From contig CAVTPG010000007.1 in assembly GCA_963736595.1 (NCBI GenBank), positions 25,150 to 89,149 of the forward strand: a DNA stretch of 64,000 bases. The letters are read 5' to 3'. Within the stretch, counting starts at the first letter, position 1. Each line of letters starts with the position of its first letter. The notes under the pieces are model-generated. The model had not been told where the DNA came from. It did no database searches and saw nothing but the letters and a program-made list of their open reading frames with translations. Position numbers and translations under genes: made by a program. Of this stretch, positions 48,899-57,843 are shown in pieces. Origin of the DNA: Parapontixanthobacter sp963736595 (GTDB lineage Bacteria; Pseudomonadota; Alphaproteobacteria; Sphingomonadales; Sphingomonadaceae).

Positions 48899-49159
48899 TT
48901 AGCGGTGGTTGGGGTCTGCGCCTTCGGAAATGTCGTTCATGGACGCATGATCTGCGCCATCGGCAGGACCGCCGGTCAGCACAAAGCGCCGGTCGCAATA
49001 ACCGCAATCGACATAGCCATGTTCGTCGATTTCCAGCCAGATACGCGGATGACCAAGGCTTGCCGGACGGAAAGCCGCACCGCCGCGAATGGCACTGGCC
49101 CCGTCGCAGCTGACGCGGGTGGTGTCGGTCATGATGACTTCGGATGGCGGTATGCTCAT
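48899..49159 (-). CDS. zf-CHCC zinc-finger protein
   Basis: An 86-residue protein with the CHCC zinc motif: VSCDG, LGHPRIWLEIDEHGYVDCGYCDRRFVL. The domain is shared with the mitochondrial 13-kDa complex I subunit NDUFS6, so a link with complex I is possible. The C-terminal 25 residues (DISEGADPNHR) are polar. The ATG at 49159 (MSIPPSEV) is used; the ATG at 49132 would give a shorter form that keeps the domain. No nuo genes are present in the window. Confidence 0.85.
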   Translation of the reverse strand: MSIPPSEVIMTDTTRVSCDGASAIRGGAAFRPASLGHPRIWLEIDEHGYVDCGYCDRRFVLTGGPADGADHASMNDISEGADPNHR

Positions 49160-49295
49160 AGGTTGAGCGCGATAATGCGAAGCGCGCCGCAACACAAGTG
49201 ACCCTGAGCCAAAGCTGCCTCAAAGCAAGCGTCCCGACTAGATGCGCCAAGCAAGACGCTGGACGTGCATTTGGCGGATGCCTAAAGCCCCATCC

Positions 49296-50252
49296 ATGAC
49301 GCTGACCCCCACAACCGACACGCCCGCCATCCGCATCGACAATCTGGTCAAACGCTATGCCGGGCAAAAGGGCGAGGAAGGCAAGCTCGCCTTGAAAGGC
49401 GTCAGCTTCGATGTGCCGCAAGGCGGCGTGTTCGGCCTGCTCGGTCCCAATGGGGCGGGCAAATCGACGCTGATCAACATTCTTGCAGGACTGGTGAACA
49501 AGACCGAAGGCCATGCCAGCATCTGGGGCTTCGACATCGATACCGCGACGCGCAATGCCAAACGGTCGATCGGGATCGTCCCGCAGGAAATCGTGTTCGA
49601 CCCGTTTTTCACGCCGTATGAGGTGCTGGAAAATCAGGCCGGGTTTTACGGCATTCCCAAGGCAGAGCGGCGCAGTGAGGAATTGCTCGAAGCCGTGCGC
49701 CTGACAGACAAGCGCGATGCTTATGCGCGGACCTTGTCTGGCGGCATGAAACGCCGCTTGCTGATCGCCAAAGCGATGGTGCATTCGCCGCCAATTCTGG
49801 TGCTGGATGAACCCACGGCAGGCGTCGATGTGGAATTGCGGCGACAGCTATGGGAGCTGGTCAACGAATTGAACGCGCAAGGCGTCACCATCGTGCTGAC
49901 CACGCATTATCTGGAAGAAGCCGAACAGCTTTGCGACCGGATTGCCATCATCAACAATGGCGAGCTGATCGCTTTGAAGCCGACGCGCGAACTCGTTGAA
50001 ATGGCGCGCGAGAAAATCGTCGTCGTGACCACCGGAACCGACATTGCCAGCCCTCCGGCGCATGACAGTTTCGTCAAGGTCGAGCAGACCACGCCGCGCA
50101 CGCTGGAAGTAACCTATAACAAGGATGAAACGACGGCGGGGCAAGTGCTGGCGCAATTGCAGGATCTGGGCGTAATTGTCGAAGATGTGACGACGCGCGA
50201 GGCCGATCTGGAAGATGTGTTCGTGTCCCTGACCACTGCAGCCGCGCAATGA
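49296..50252 (+). CDS. ABC transporter ATP-binding protein
   Basis: A 318-residue ABC ATPase of the ABC-2/CcmA-like exporter class. Walker A is LLGPNGAGKSTLIN, the signature LSGGMKRRLL, Walker B PILVLDEPTAGVD and the H-loop VLTTHYLEEAE. A C-terminal regulatory extension of about 90 residues (VVVTTGTDIASPP to FVSLTT) is typical of that class. No permease gene is adjacent, so its partner must be elsewhere. Start 49296 is chosen; ATG 49278 is equally in frame. Its stop overlaps nadB by four bases (ATGA). Confidence 0.9.
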   Translation: MTLTPTTDTPAIRIDNLVKRYAGQKGEEGKLALKGVSFDVPQGGVFGLLGPNGAGKSTLINILAGLVNKTEGHASIWGFDIDTATRNAKRSIGIVPQEIVFDPFFTPYEVLENQAGFYGIPKAERRSEELLEAVRLTDKRDAYARTLSGGMKRRLLIAKAMVHSPPILVLDEPTAGVDVELRRQLWELVNELNAQGVTIVLTTHYLEEAEQLCDRIAIINNGELIALKPTRELVEMAREKIVVVTTGTDIASPPAHDSFVKVEQTTPRTLEVTYNKDETTAGQVLAQLQDLGVIVEDVTTREADLEDVFVSLTTAAAQ

Positions 50253-51835
50253 GTGACACTGCGTATGACGTCCTGATCATCGGATCGGGTGCGGCGGGAC
50301 TGACGGCGGCGCTGGAGTTGGCCGAGCATAAGAAAGTGCTGGTGCTGGCCAAAGGATCGTTCACCGGCGGCAGCACAGCCTGGGCGCAAGGCGGGATCGC
50401 TGCTGTGCTGGATACAGGCGACACGTTCGATGATCATATCCGCGATACGATGGTGGCCGGCGCCGGCCTTAATCGCCGCGAAACCGTGGAATTTGTCATT
50501 AGCCAGGCCCCTGAATCGATCGAGCGGCTGGTCGAACTGGGTGTGCCGTTCAACAAGGACTCAGGCGATTTGCATCTGACGCGCGAGGGCGGACATTCGC
50601 ATCGCCGGATTGTTCATGTGGACGATGCAACGGGCTGGGCAGTGCAGGAGGCGCTGCTGAAAGCGGCCGAAGCCAGTCCCAACATCACCATGCTGGCAGG
50701 GCAAACCTGCATCGACCTTATTACCGGGCGCAATGCGCAAACCTATTCCGGATCGGGCAGGGTGTGGGGCGCTTATGCGCTGGATGCGGCGACGGGCCGG
50801 ATGACAGCGCATATTGCGCGGGCGACGATCCTGGCGGCGGGCGGAGCAGGGCGCTGCTATCTGTTTTCGACCGCACCGCGCGGGGCGACGGGCGATGGCA
50901 TCGCGATGGCTTGGCGCGCAGGTTGCCGCGTCTCCAATATGGAAATGATGCAGTTCCACCCGACGTGCCTCTATCATCTGGAGGTCAAAAACTTTCTCAT
51001 TACCGAGGCCGTGCGGGGCGAAGGCGGGCATTTGCTGCATCCGGAAACGGGCCATCGCTTTATGGCCGATTATGACCCTGAGCGGATGGAGCTGGCACCG
51101 CGCGATGTCGTGGCCCGTGCGATCGACGATCAGATCAAACGCTATGGCCTCGATTTCGTGCATCTGGACATCAGCCACAAGGATGCGGATTTCGTGAAGG
51201 CGCACTTTCCGACGATCCATGAAAAGCTGACGGGGCTGGGCATCGATATGACCTGCCAACCGATTCCGGTCGTGCCGGCACAGCATTATACGTGTGGCGG
51301 CGTGCTGGTCGGGCTGGATGCGCGCACCGATTTGCCGGGGCTGTGGGCGGCGGGCGAAGTCACCGAAAGCGGGTTGCATGGCGCAAACCGGCTGGCGTCC
51401 AATTCGCTGCTCGAATGTTTTGTGTTCGGCGAAGCTGCGGCGCGCGACATTCTAGCGCATTGGCATGAGATGGACGAGCCACCTGCGATCCGCGAATGGG
51501 ATGAAAGCCGCGTCACCGATTCCGATGAGGAAGTGGTCATCAAGCAGAACTGGACTGAAATCCGCCGTTTCATGTGGAATTATGTCGGGATCGTGCGAAC
51601 GACCAAACGGCTGGAACGGGCGGCGAACCGGATCGATTTGCTGCGCAAGGAAGTCGAGGATTATTACGGCAGTTTTCTGGTCACGACGGATCTTATCGAG
51701 CTGCGCAATTTGCTGCAATCAGCCGAGTTGATCGTGCGATCGGCCTTGGCGCGGCACGAAAGCCGGGGGCTGCATTACACGCTCGACTATCCCGAAACGG
51801 ATGAAGTGGCGCGCGATACGGTACTGGTGCCTTAA
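50249..51835 (+). CDS. nadB: L-aspartate oxidase
   Basis: A 528-residue flavoenzyme that oxidises L-aspartate to iminoaspartate, the first step of de novo NAD synthesis. It has the FAD motif DVLIIGSGAAGLTAALELAE, GGSTAWAQGGIAAV, active-site HRRIVHVDDATGW, MEMMQFHPTCLY, EAVRGEGGHLL and the closing VTESGLHGANRLASNSLLECFVFG. The C-terminal helical bundle is complete. nadA and nadC are not in the window. It is coupled to the ABC ATPase by an ATGA overlap, which may be chance. Confidence 0.96.
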   Translation: MSDTAYDVLIIGSGAAGLTAALELAEHKKVLVLAKGSFTGGSTAWAQGGIAAVLDTGDTFDDHIRDTMVAGAGLNRRETVEFVISQAPESIERLVELGVPFNKDSGDLHLTREGGHSHRRIVHVDDATGWAVQEALLKAAEASPNITMLAGQTCIDLITGRNAQTYSGSGRVWGAYALDAATGRMTAHIARATILAAGGAGRCYLFSTAPRGATGDGIAMAWRAGCRVSNMEMMQFHPTCLYHLEVKNFLITEAVRGEGGHLLHPETGHRFMADYDPERMELAPRDVVARAIDDQIKRYGLDFVHLDISHKDADFVKAHFPTIHEKLTGLGIDMTCQPIPVVPAQHYTCGGVLVGLDARTDLPGLWAAGEVTESGLHGANRLASNSLLECFVFGEAAARDILAHWHEMDEPPAIREWDESRVTDSDEEVVIKQNWTEIRRFMWNYVGIVRTTKRLERAANRIDLLRKEVEDYYGSFLVTTDLIELRNLLQSAELIVRSALARHESRGLHYTLDYPETDEVARDTVLVP

Positions 51836-51932
51836 AGGGCAGTTATTGGGTGGGAAGCGGAATGACAGGTTCCGGGCGAAAAGCTATGATAGCCGTTCGT
51901 TTCCCAGTCTTAGCAATAGGAGCGCTGTGCTT

Positions 51933-52793
51933 ATGAAATTTTTCGGTTCTCTTGCTGCGGCCATGGTTCTCAGCGCAACGCCGCTTTTCGGGCACGATGT
52001 CATTACGTCGGAACCGCTGACGATCGGGACCTCCTATCTCGTGAAAACCCACGATGCGGAGCGAAAGGTCCATGTAGTGACACCGCAGGGCTATGATGAG
52101 GGGGAGCGAGCCTATCCTATCGTCATCATGCTCGATGCGGGTCTGAAGCAGGATTTCTTCCTGACGCTGGGCATGGAGCGTTGGAACCAGTTGTGGCAGC
52201 GCAGTGCGCCTACGATTTTCGTCGGTGTCGAAACGGTCGATCGGCAACGCGAACTGCTGCCGCCAACGTCTACGGCAGGCGAACGAGAGCGCTATCCCAC
52301 GGCCGGGCAAAGTGATGCATTCCGAGAGTGGCTCTCTTCGGAAATTCTTCCGATGCTCCGCGCGCGGTATCGAGACGATGGCCGTGCCTTCCTGATGGGA
52401 GAAAGCGCGGCCGGGCATTTTGTGGTCGAAACCTGGATCAACACGCCCAACCTGTTCAACGGATACGCTGCCCTGTCCCCCAGCCTGCAATGGAACGGCC
52501 AGCAGCTATCCCGGCACTTTGTCGATATGGGCGAAACCGAACGCCCCCCTTTGTTCATTTCACTTGCGAACGAAGGCGGTGAGACGAAGGAGGGCATCGC
52601 ACGGCTCGTCGCCAACGTGCCCTCGGACATGTGCTATTCCGATCGCCGGAATGATCTTGTCCACGCGAACACGCTTCACGGCCTGCTCCCGGAAGCGCTC
52701 CAGTATCTTCTGCCGACCGAGGCCGACTGGCTGGACGAATATGGTCTGACGCTTCGTTGCGAGACTGGCAAGGACGTAAAAGTCGCTGATTGA
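51933..52793 (+). CDS. exported alpha/beta-hydrolase, putative esterase
   Basis: A 286-residue protein with a signal peptide (FGSLAAAMVLSATPLFG) and an esterase-D/Fes-like alpha/beta-hydrolase fold: YPIVIMLDAGLKQDFFL, the nucleophile elbow in FLMGESAAGHFVVE, and NGYAALSPSLQWNGQ. The catalytic His may be in DLVHANTLHG near residue 250. The substrate is unknown; relatives cleave siderophore or acetylated esters. The ATG at 51933 has an AGGAG site 13 bases upstream. Confidence 0.82.
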   Translation: MKFFGSLAAAMVLSATPLFGHDVITSEPLTIGTSYLVKTHDAERKVHVVTPQGYDEGERAYPIVIMLDAGLKQDFFLTLGMERWNQLWQRSAPTIFVGVETVDRQRELLPPTSTAGERERYPTAGQSDAFREWLSSEILPMLRARYRDDGRAFLMGESAAGHFVVETWINTPNLFNGYAALSPSLQWNGQQLSRHFVDMGETERPPLFISLANEGGETKEGIARLVANVPSDMCYSDRRNDLVHANTLHGLLPEALQYLLPTEADWLDEYGLTLRCETGKDVKVAD

Positions 52794-53101
52794 CTGCTTC
52801 GCGGATGGCGAACAGCTAGGTCCTTCGTCCGCAAATGGGTCGTAAGCCGCCATTGCTTCTTTAGCCTTCCCACCAAGCATAATTAATAACACCAAGCGTG
52901 ATGCACGTCACGGCGGCGGGCGCATTTCGGTGTCATTAGACTGCCCGTGCAATGATGCACATTCACCAAACAGAATGATATGCGGTCCGCAGTCGCGTAA
53001 AATTCGATCGGCCCAGAAACAGGCCTTCGCACATACCGGTCGCGTCTTAAGCGAAGATGCTCAACACAATGGTCGATCATCCACAAACCAAGGATGATCT
53101 T
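52794..53101. other. intergenic region with an interspersed repeat
   Basis: About 310 bases with no supportable gene. It holds the second 18-bp repeat copy (52826-52843), an AT-rich tract with AATTAATAA near 52881 that could be a promoter, and a GTGATGCACGTCACG imperfect palindrome near 52899. No terminator with a T-run was seen. Confidence 0.5.
52826..52843 (-). repeat. 18-bp interspersed repeat, copy 2
   Basis: Exact reverse complement of 30718-30735 (CGTCCGCAAATGGGTCGT on the plus strand). It lies 33 bases after the esterase stop. Confidence 0.6.
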
Positions 53102-53590
53102 ATGCAAGATGTACTCGCTGCGGCAGCTTTTTCCGCGCTCGCCATGCTTTCCATTCCGCTGTTCGCACAGCCAACCGAACCCATCGTGGTTACCAGCAGC
53201 ACGCAAGACGTGCGCGAGTGGACCGACGCGGTATCGCGCGAACTCGACCGGCAATTGATGCGTACCGAACGCCCCTCTGCGACTCGCGATGGAAGCGGCA
53301 TCGTGCAAGTGTTGTTCGAATGCGATGAGACGGGAAAGCCGGTAAATCTTGCTGTCTATAATCGCACAGGCAACCCTCGGATCGAACGTCAGGCCATGCG
53401 CGCGATTTCTCGCATCGATGTGGCCGGACCAATGCCGAGCGCCATCCGGGCAAATCAGCAATTCCTGGCCAACATCATTTATGCGAATAGTGCCCGGCAA
53501 TCCGAGAAGCTGACCGATAGACTGGCCACGATGGAGCAGGCCCGCCTTGCATCCAAAGGTCTGGAGCGCACATTTCTAGCGATTAAATAA
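53102..53590 (+). CDS. exported TonB C-terminal-like protein
   Basis: A 162-residue protein with a signal peptide (AAAFSALAMLSIPLFAQ). The mature part contains VREWTDAVSRELDRQL followed by GIVQVLFECDETGKPVNLAVYNRTGNPRIERQAMRAISRI, which resembles the TonB C-terminal domain pattern, though it lacks an N-terminal membrane anchor and Pro-rich linker. The last 45 residues are helical. It could be a periplasmic relative of TonB rather than an energy transducer. The ATG at 53102 begins the signal sequence; an in-frame start at 53057 adds 15 residues. Confidence 0.65.
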   Translation: MQDVLAAAAFSALAMLSIPLFAQPTEPIVVTSSTQDVREWTDAVSRELDRQLMRTERPSATRDGSGIVQVLFECDETGKPVNLAVYNRTGNPRIERQAMRAISRIDVAGPMPSAIRANQQFLANIIYANSARQSEKLTDRLATMEQARLASKGLERTFLAIK

Positions 53591-53615
53591 ATATCGACTT
53601 TGCCTGATGACAGGT

Positions 53616-53649
53616 TTCGATCCGGTCTTATGTCCCCGACCGGATCGAA
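53616..53649 (+). terminator. perfect 12-bp stem-loop after the TonB-like gene
   Basis: TTCGATCCGGTC (53616-53627) and GACCGGATCGAA (53638-53649) form a perfect stem around a 10-base loop, 26 bases after the stop codon. No T-run follows, so it may be a terminator, an RNA end-protecting structure, or a protein-binding dyad. Confidence 0.6.
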
Positions 53650-54048
53650 GCGTACGGCGCCGATTACCTTGCTCGCTGCGGGCGGAAGGTTCGGCGCCGT
53701 GTTGCGTCATGGTTAGGCGATATCGTTAACGCCGCCCAATCGAACTGCGCCACATTTCAGCACATCAAACCGCAGCTAGCGGCTCCTTGGACACGGTATC
53801 GCGGAGTCGCACAGGACAAGATTGTTGCGCCGCCGGATTCAATTCCAAAACAAGCACCATTCGCTATTTTTCAGCCGAAATATTTTTGCCAATTATTTAT
53901 TTTCAGGCTTGTCTTTTGTGAAGCCCAGCTTGCCCCGCGCGTCGGACTGTCCCACATGATCTTTGCACAGTCCCGATCCTGAAAAATTATCCTTTCACAG
54001 CGATTCACCCTCTTGCATCCCGAGCCCACCTGATTCATTATCTAGTAG

Positions 54049-54066
54049 TGACGCAGCGATGCGTCA
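54049..54066 (+). promoter_or_regulatory. hairpin with GCGA tetraloop in nrdA leader
   Basis: TGACGCA and TGCGTCA pair perfectly around GCGA, a GNRA tetraloop that is very stable in RNA. It is followed within two bases by the dyad ACAAAACCTTGT, which loosely resembles an NrdR box but matches it incompletely. Confidence 0.45.
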
Positions 54067-54186
54067 TACAAAACCTTGTGGTCTGGCGGAAATATCCGAA
54101 TGATTTCAAGGAACACCGGGCGAGTCATCGCGTTACGTCGGAACAATCTGCCTAGCGGCAGATCCTGCAAATTGCACAGGCAGGTC

Positions 54187-54195
54187 TGTGGATAA
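54187..54195 (-). promoter_or_regulatory. DnaA box upstream of nrdA
   Basis: TTATCCACA on the minus strand, the strict consensus DnaA-binding 9-mer, about 150 bases before the nrdA start. DnaA binding upstream of nrdAB is known in E. coli. A single exact match is expected by chance about once in two windows of this size, so position is the main support. Confidence 0.4.
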
Positions 54196-54216
54196 TTTGT
54201 GAGGGGCTATCAAGGG

Positions 54217-54235
54217 TCCGGACACAGCGTCCGGA
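54217..54235 (+). promoter_or_regulatory. hairpin in nrdA leader
   Basis: TCCGGAC (54217-54223) and GTCCGGA (54229-54235) form a perfect 7-bp stem with the loop ACAGC, about 110 bases before the nrdA ATG. No T-run follows. Confidence 0.4.
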
Positions 54236-54343
54236 GCATCTTGGATTGGTCTGACGGGGCATCTTCCAGGTGGTTGAACAAAAATAGAACATTCGGGTCT
54301 GGCATCGTTGCCGGGTCCGTGTCACAAGCAGTGGGACAGGTAC

Positions 54344-56383
54344 ATGGATTTCAAAGACGGAGACGACTCGGCAATGGGTGTGGAGCAGGAACTTGTGACC
54401 AGCCCGGAACGCGAGGCGGCTCCGGTCGAGGCGGATAAAAAGGCTGCAGTGGCAATGGACATCAAGGACGAGGATACCGAGCAGCTGGTTGCTGAAAAAG
54501 CGGGCGCAGCTATCGCTAACGCAGCAAAGGCCGCCGCGCAGCCGCAGGAAGACAGCAAGAAAGTCAACGATCGCCGGTTTACGATCGTCACTGATGATTC
54601 GCGCGATGCGTTGCTGACCGAATTTGGCAAAGAAACGCTGATCGACCGCTATCTGCTGCCCGGCGAAACATTTCAGGATCTGTTTGCGCGCGTCGCCGAT
54701 GCCTATGCCGATGAAGGCGATCAGGAACACGCGCAGCGGCTGTATGATTACATCTCGCGCCTGTGGTTTATGCCGGCAACGCCGGTCCTGTCGAATGGCG
54801 GGACCAATCGCGGTCTGCCGATTTCGTGCTATTTGAATTCGGTTGCGGACAGCCTCGACGGCATCGTCAGCACTTGGAACGAAAATGTCTGGCTTGCATC
54901 CAAAGGCGGCGGCATCGGCACCTATTGGGGCAATGTGCGCGGGATCGGAGAGCCGGTCGGATTGAACGGCAAAACCAGCGGCATCATCCCGTTTGTGCGC
55001 GTCATGGACAGCCTGACGCTGGCCATTTCCCAAGGCTCGCTGCGCCGTGGATCGGCCGCGTGTTATCTTGATGTCAGCCACCCCGAAATCGAGGAATTCC
55101 TCGAAATCCGCAAACCGTCGGGCGACTTCAACCGCAAGGCGCTGAATTTGCATCACGGCGTGCTGCTGACCGATGACTTTATGGAAGCTGTGCGCGAAGG
55201 CGAAAAATTCGACCTGAAATCGCCCAAGACTGGCGAAGTTCGCGCCACCGTAGATGCGCGCAGCCTGTTCCAGAAGCTGGTGGAAACGCGCCTTGCCACT
55301 GGCGAGCCTTACATTGTGTTTTCCGACACGGTGAACCGCATGATGCCCAAGCATCACCGCGATCTGGGCCTGAAAGTTTCGACATCCAATTTGTGCAGTG
55401 AAATCACGCTGCCAACCGGCATCGATCACCTTGGCAATGACCGCACGGCAGTTTGCTGCCTGTCGTCATTGAACCTTGAAAAATGGGAAGAGTGGAACGG
55501 CGACAAGCAGTTCATCGAGGACGTGATGCGCTTCCTCGACAATGTGCTGCAGGATTATATCGATCGCGCCCCGCCCGAAATGGCCCGCGCGAAATATTCC
55601 GCCATGCGCGAGCGGTCCGTGGGCCTTGGCGTGATGGGCTTCCATTCCTTCCTGCAGGCCAAAAACCTGCCGCTGGAAGGCGCGATGGCCAAAGTGTGGA
55701 ACCTGAAAATGTTCAAACACATTCAGGCAAAAGCGGCAGAAGCCTCCATGCTACTGGCGCAGGAACGCGGCGCGTGCCCCGATGCCGAAGACATGGGCGC
55801 GATGGAGCGGTTCTCCTGCAAAATGGCGATTGCGCCGACTGCCTCGATCTCGATCATTTGCGGCGGTACCAGCGCGTGTATCGAGCCGATCCCGGCGAAT
55901 ATTTACACGCACAAGACACTGTCCGGCAGCTTCGTTGTAAAGAACCCGCATCTGGAAAAGCTGCTGCGCGAGAAATCGAAGGATTCCACCAATGTATGGA
56001 ACTCGATTTTGGAAAATGGCGGCAGCGTGGCGCGGCTCGACTTCCTGTCGGCAGAAGAAAAAGCGACCTTCAAAACCAGCTTTGAAATCGATCAGCGTTA
56101 TCTGCTGGAATTTGCCGCCGACCGCGCGCCCTATATCGATCAGGCGCAATCGCTGAACCTGTTTATTCCCGCTGACGTGGACAAATGGGATCTGGCAATG
56201 CTGCATTTTCAGGCATGGGAAAAGGGCATCAAGTCGCTGTATTATCTCCGCTCGAAATCGGTGCAGCGCGCCGGATTTGCTGGCGGTGTAGAGGCGGATA
56301 ACACGGCGGATCTGGCCAAGATCGAACTGGCCGCCGGTGCTGCGCCGCAGACCGATTACGAGGAATGCCTTAGCTGCCAGTAA
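54344..56383 (+). CDS. nrdA: ribonucleoside-diphosphate reductase, alpha subunit
   Basis: A 679-residue class I reductase large subunit making dNDPs. An N-terminal acidic, Ala-rich extension of about 75 residues shows no recognisable ATP-cone, so allosteric overall-activity control by that domain is probably absent. The catalytic barrel has PISCYLNSV (redox Cys), SKGGGIGTYWGNVR, TSNLCSEITLP (radical-site Cys), AVCCLSSLNL, MAIAPTASISIICGGTSACIEP, and paired Tyr in KSLYYLRSK for radical transfer. The tail ends ECLSCQ, the shuttle cysteines. The ATG at 54344 is taken. nrdB lies 4.3 kb further on. Confidence 0.96.
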   Translation: MDFKDGDDSAMGVEQELVTSPEREAAPVEADKKAAVAMDIKDEDTEQLVAEKAGAAIANAAKAAAQPQEDSKKVNDRRFTIVTDDSRDALLTEFGKETLIDRYLLPGETFQDLFARVADAYADEGDQEHAQRLYDYISRLWFMPATPVLSNGGTNRGLPISCYLNSVADSLDGIVSTWNENVWLASKGGGIGTYWGNVRGIGEPVGLNGKTSGIIPFVRVMDSLTLAISQGSLRRGSAACYLDVSHPEIEEFLEIRKPSGDFNRKALNLHHGVLLTDDFMEAVREGEKFDLKSPKTGEVRATVDARSLFQKLVETRLATGEPYIVFSDTVNRMMPKHHRDLGLKVSTSNLCSEITLPTGIDHLGNDRTAVCCLSSLNLEKWEEWNGDKQFIEDVMRFLDNVLQDYIDRAPPEMARAKYSAMRERSVGLGVMGFHSFLQAKNLPLEGAMAKVWNLKMFKHIQAKAAEASMLLAQERGACPDAEDMGAMERFSCKMAIAPTASISIICGGTSACIEPIPANIYTHKTLSGSFVVKNPHLEKLLREKSKDSTNVWNSILENGGSVARLDFLSAEEKATFKTSFEIDQRYLLEFAADRAPYIDQAQSLNLFIPADVDKWDLAMLHFQAWEKGIKSLYYLRSKSVQRAGFAGGVEADNTADLAKIELAAGAAPQTDYEECLSCQ

Positions 56384-56393
56384 AGCTCGCGTA

Positions 56394-56504
56394 ATGTCCG
56401 ATGACCAAAAAGAAGCAGCAGAACAGAAGCGACAGCGCAGACTGTTGCTCATTCCAGCGGTAGCCTTTTTACTTTGGGCTATCATCGACGCAATTGTTGA
56501 TTGA
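56394..56504 (+). CDS. 36-residue membrane microprotein downstream of nrdA
   Basis: A short ORF starting 10 bases after the nrdA stop: a charged N-terminus (MSDDQKEAAEQKRQRR) followed by a single hydrophobic helix (LLLIPAVAFLLWAIIDAIVD). The amphiphilic layout and position in the nrdA transcript support a real small gene. The ribosome binding site is weak. No function can be assigned. Confidence 0.5.
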   Translation: MSDDQKEAAEQKRQRRLLLIPAVAFLLWAIIDAIVD

Positions 56505-56515
56505 CGTCGATCGAC

Positions 56516-56695
56516 ATGGATAAGCAAAGCCTTTGGCTCAGCGTGATTGTCGTTGGCGGCGTATTAGCCATCGCCAATGCGCTGCGCGGCGCGATTTTGC
56601 TGAAACGCGGGGACCGGCCACGTGCGGCACGATCTTTCTCGCTCGCTGCGGCCATGCTGATCCTGATGATTGCTGCCCTAATTTACCAGCGTTAG
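56516..56695 (+). CDS. 59-residue two-helix membrane protein
   Basis: A small protein with two hydrophobic segments (LWLSVIVVGGVLAIANAL and AAAMLILMIAALIY) separated by a basic loop (LKRGDRPRAARS), the layout of a helical hairpin with the loop in the cytoplasm. It starts 11 bases after the previous microprotein and may be co-translated with it and nrdA. An in-frame TTG at 56501 overlaps the previous stop and is an alternative start. No family was recognised. Confidence 0.55.
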   Translation: MDKQSLWLSVIVVGGVLAIANALRGAILLKRGDRPRAARSFSLAAAMLILMIAALIYQR

Positions 56696-56775
56696 GCGAA
56701 ATGCCGTATGCTACGCCGGTCAGACATTAGCGAGCGCTTCCTTATCGTAACCTATCGCGGCTATAGCTTGACGCG

Positions 56776-57843
56776 ATGACGGCTCACGAACCTAACAATG
56801 CAGCGGGAAAACCTGCGACGGCGCCAACCGGCATGACTTTCCCCGTCGATGCGAAACCTGCGCAGGCCAGCGGGCACCTTGCCATCCTTGATGGATGGCG
56901 GGCGCTATGCATTCTGCTGGTCATTGCTGGGCATCAATTGCCGCTCAACGCTATTCTGCCGGGTGCGAATGACGCAGCGGGCGCAGCGGGGATGGCAATA
57001 TTCTTCACCCTGTCCGGCTTTCTGATCACGCGATTTTTGTGGACAAGGCCCGCGCCAAAACCGTTTCTGATCCGCCGCGTTCTGCGCATCCTGCCGCTGG
57101 CCTGGCTCGCCATGCTGATCCTGTATGTGGCCGATGGGCCGGATCGCAGCTTGTCCAAACTTGCCGCCAATATGCTGTTTGTCATGAATTTGCCTCCAGC
57201 GCAGTTGATGCCCGGCGGCGAGCATCTGTGGAGCCTCGCAGTCGAGATGCAGTTTTACATTGCGGTCGCTTTGATCGCGGGCTTGTCTGGCCGTAAAGGG
57301 CTTTATCTGCTGCCAGTTCTCGCCGTTCTTAGCACCGTCGCGCGGGTTGTGGACGGGCAGACGATCAGCATTGTTACTTGGCATCGGATCGATGAAATCC
57401 TCGCCGGAGCGACGCTGGCGCTGCTATATGTCGGAGCGTTCGGGCAACGCGCTATCGCTATATTCAGCAAACTGAATTTTTACGTGCTGGCGATCATCGC
57501 GATGCTTTGCGTGTACTTTCTTTACAGCCCGCTTGCCTATGCGCGGCCTTATGCTGTGGCGGCGATGGTCGGTGTGACCTTGTGGCACGCGCCAGCATGG
57601 CTCGACCGGGTGTTTTCGTCACGCGTGGCAGCGTATATCGCAAAGCTGTCTTATGCGCTTTACGTCTTCCACGTTATGCTGGATCATACTTGGCTAGGGT
57701 CGGGCGAGACGATGGAGAAATATTTGAAGCGGCCCTTGCTGTTCGCTGCGACTTGGGCGGCGGCGCACCTCTCGACATATTATTGGGAGCAGCGCTTTAT
57801 CGATCTGGCAAAGAAATGGACAAGCGCGAAAAAGTCTGTGTGA
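56776..57843 (+). CDS. acyltransferase 3 family membrane protein
   Basis: A 355-residue protein with about ten hydrophobic helices. Family signatures are HLAILDGWRALCILLVIAGHQ (catalytic-type His at its end), AIFFTLSGFLITRFLW, RRVLRILP and EHLWSLAVEMQFYIAV. Members O-acetylate or acylate extracellular sugars, lipid A or peptidoglycan. The N-terminal 35 residues are polar. With the FkbM gene downstream it may modify a surface glycan. It is preceded by about 80 bases without a clear promoter. Confidence 0.9.
   Translation: MTAHEPNNAAGKPATAPTGMTFPVDAKPAQASGHLAILDGWRALCILLVIAGHQLPLNAILPGANDAAGAAGMAIFFTLSGFLITRFLWTRPAPKPFLIRRVLRILPLAWLAMLILYVADGPDRSLSKLAANMLFVMNLPPAQLMPGGEHLWSLAVEMQFYIAVALIAGLSGRKGLYLLPVLAVLSTVARVVDGQTISIVTWHRIDEILAGATLALLYVGAFGQRAIAIFSKLNFYVLAIIAMLCVYFLYSPLAYARPYAVAAMVGVTLWHAPAWLDRVFSSRVAAYIAKLSYALYVFHVMLDHTWLGSGETMEKYLKRPLLFAATWAAAHLSTYYWEQRFIDLAKKWTSAKKSV

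Larger units (their letters stand above)
53650..54343. other. long leader region upstream of nrdA
   Basis: Nearly 700 bases without a supportable gene. The first 230 bases show no recognisable signal. The AT-rich stretch near 53870-53915 may contain a promoter. Closer to nrdA lie a GNRA-capped hairpin (54049-54066), a short dyad ACAAAACCTTGT (54068-54079), a DnaA box (54187-54195) and a second hairpin (54217-54235). Together these suggest a regulated leader. No known riboswitch was recognised. Confidence 0.5.

Noticed and set aside
48840..49784. 314-residue minus-strand open frame
   Set aside because: It covers the zf-CHCC gene in another frame and is antisense to the ABC ATPase; no domain.
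54152..55429. 425-residue minus-strand open frame over the nrdA start
   Set aside because: It is antisense to nrdA and its leader, with no recognisable motif.
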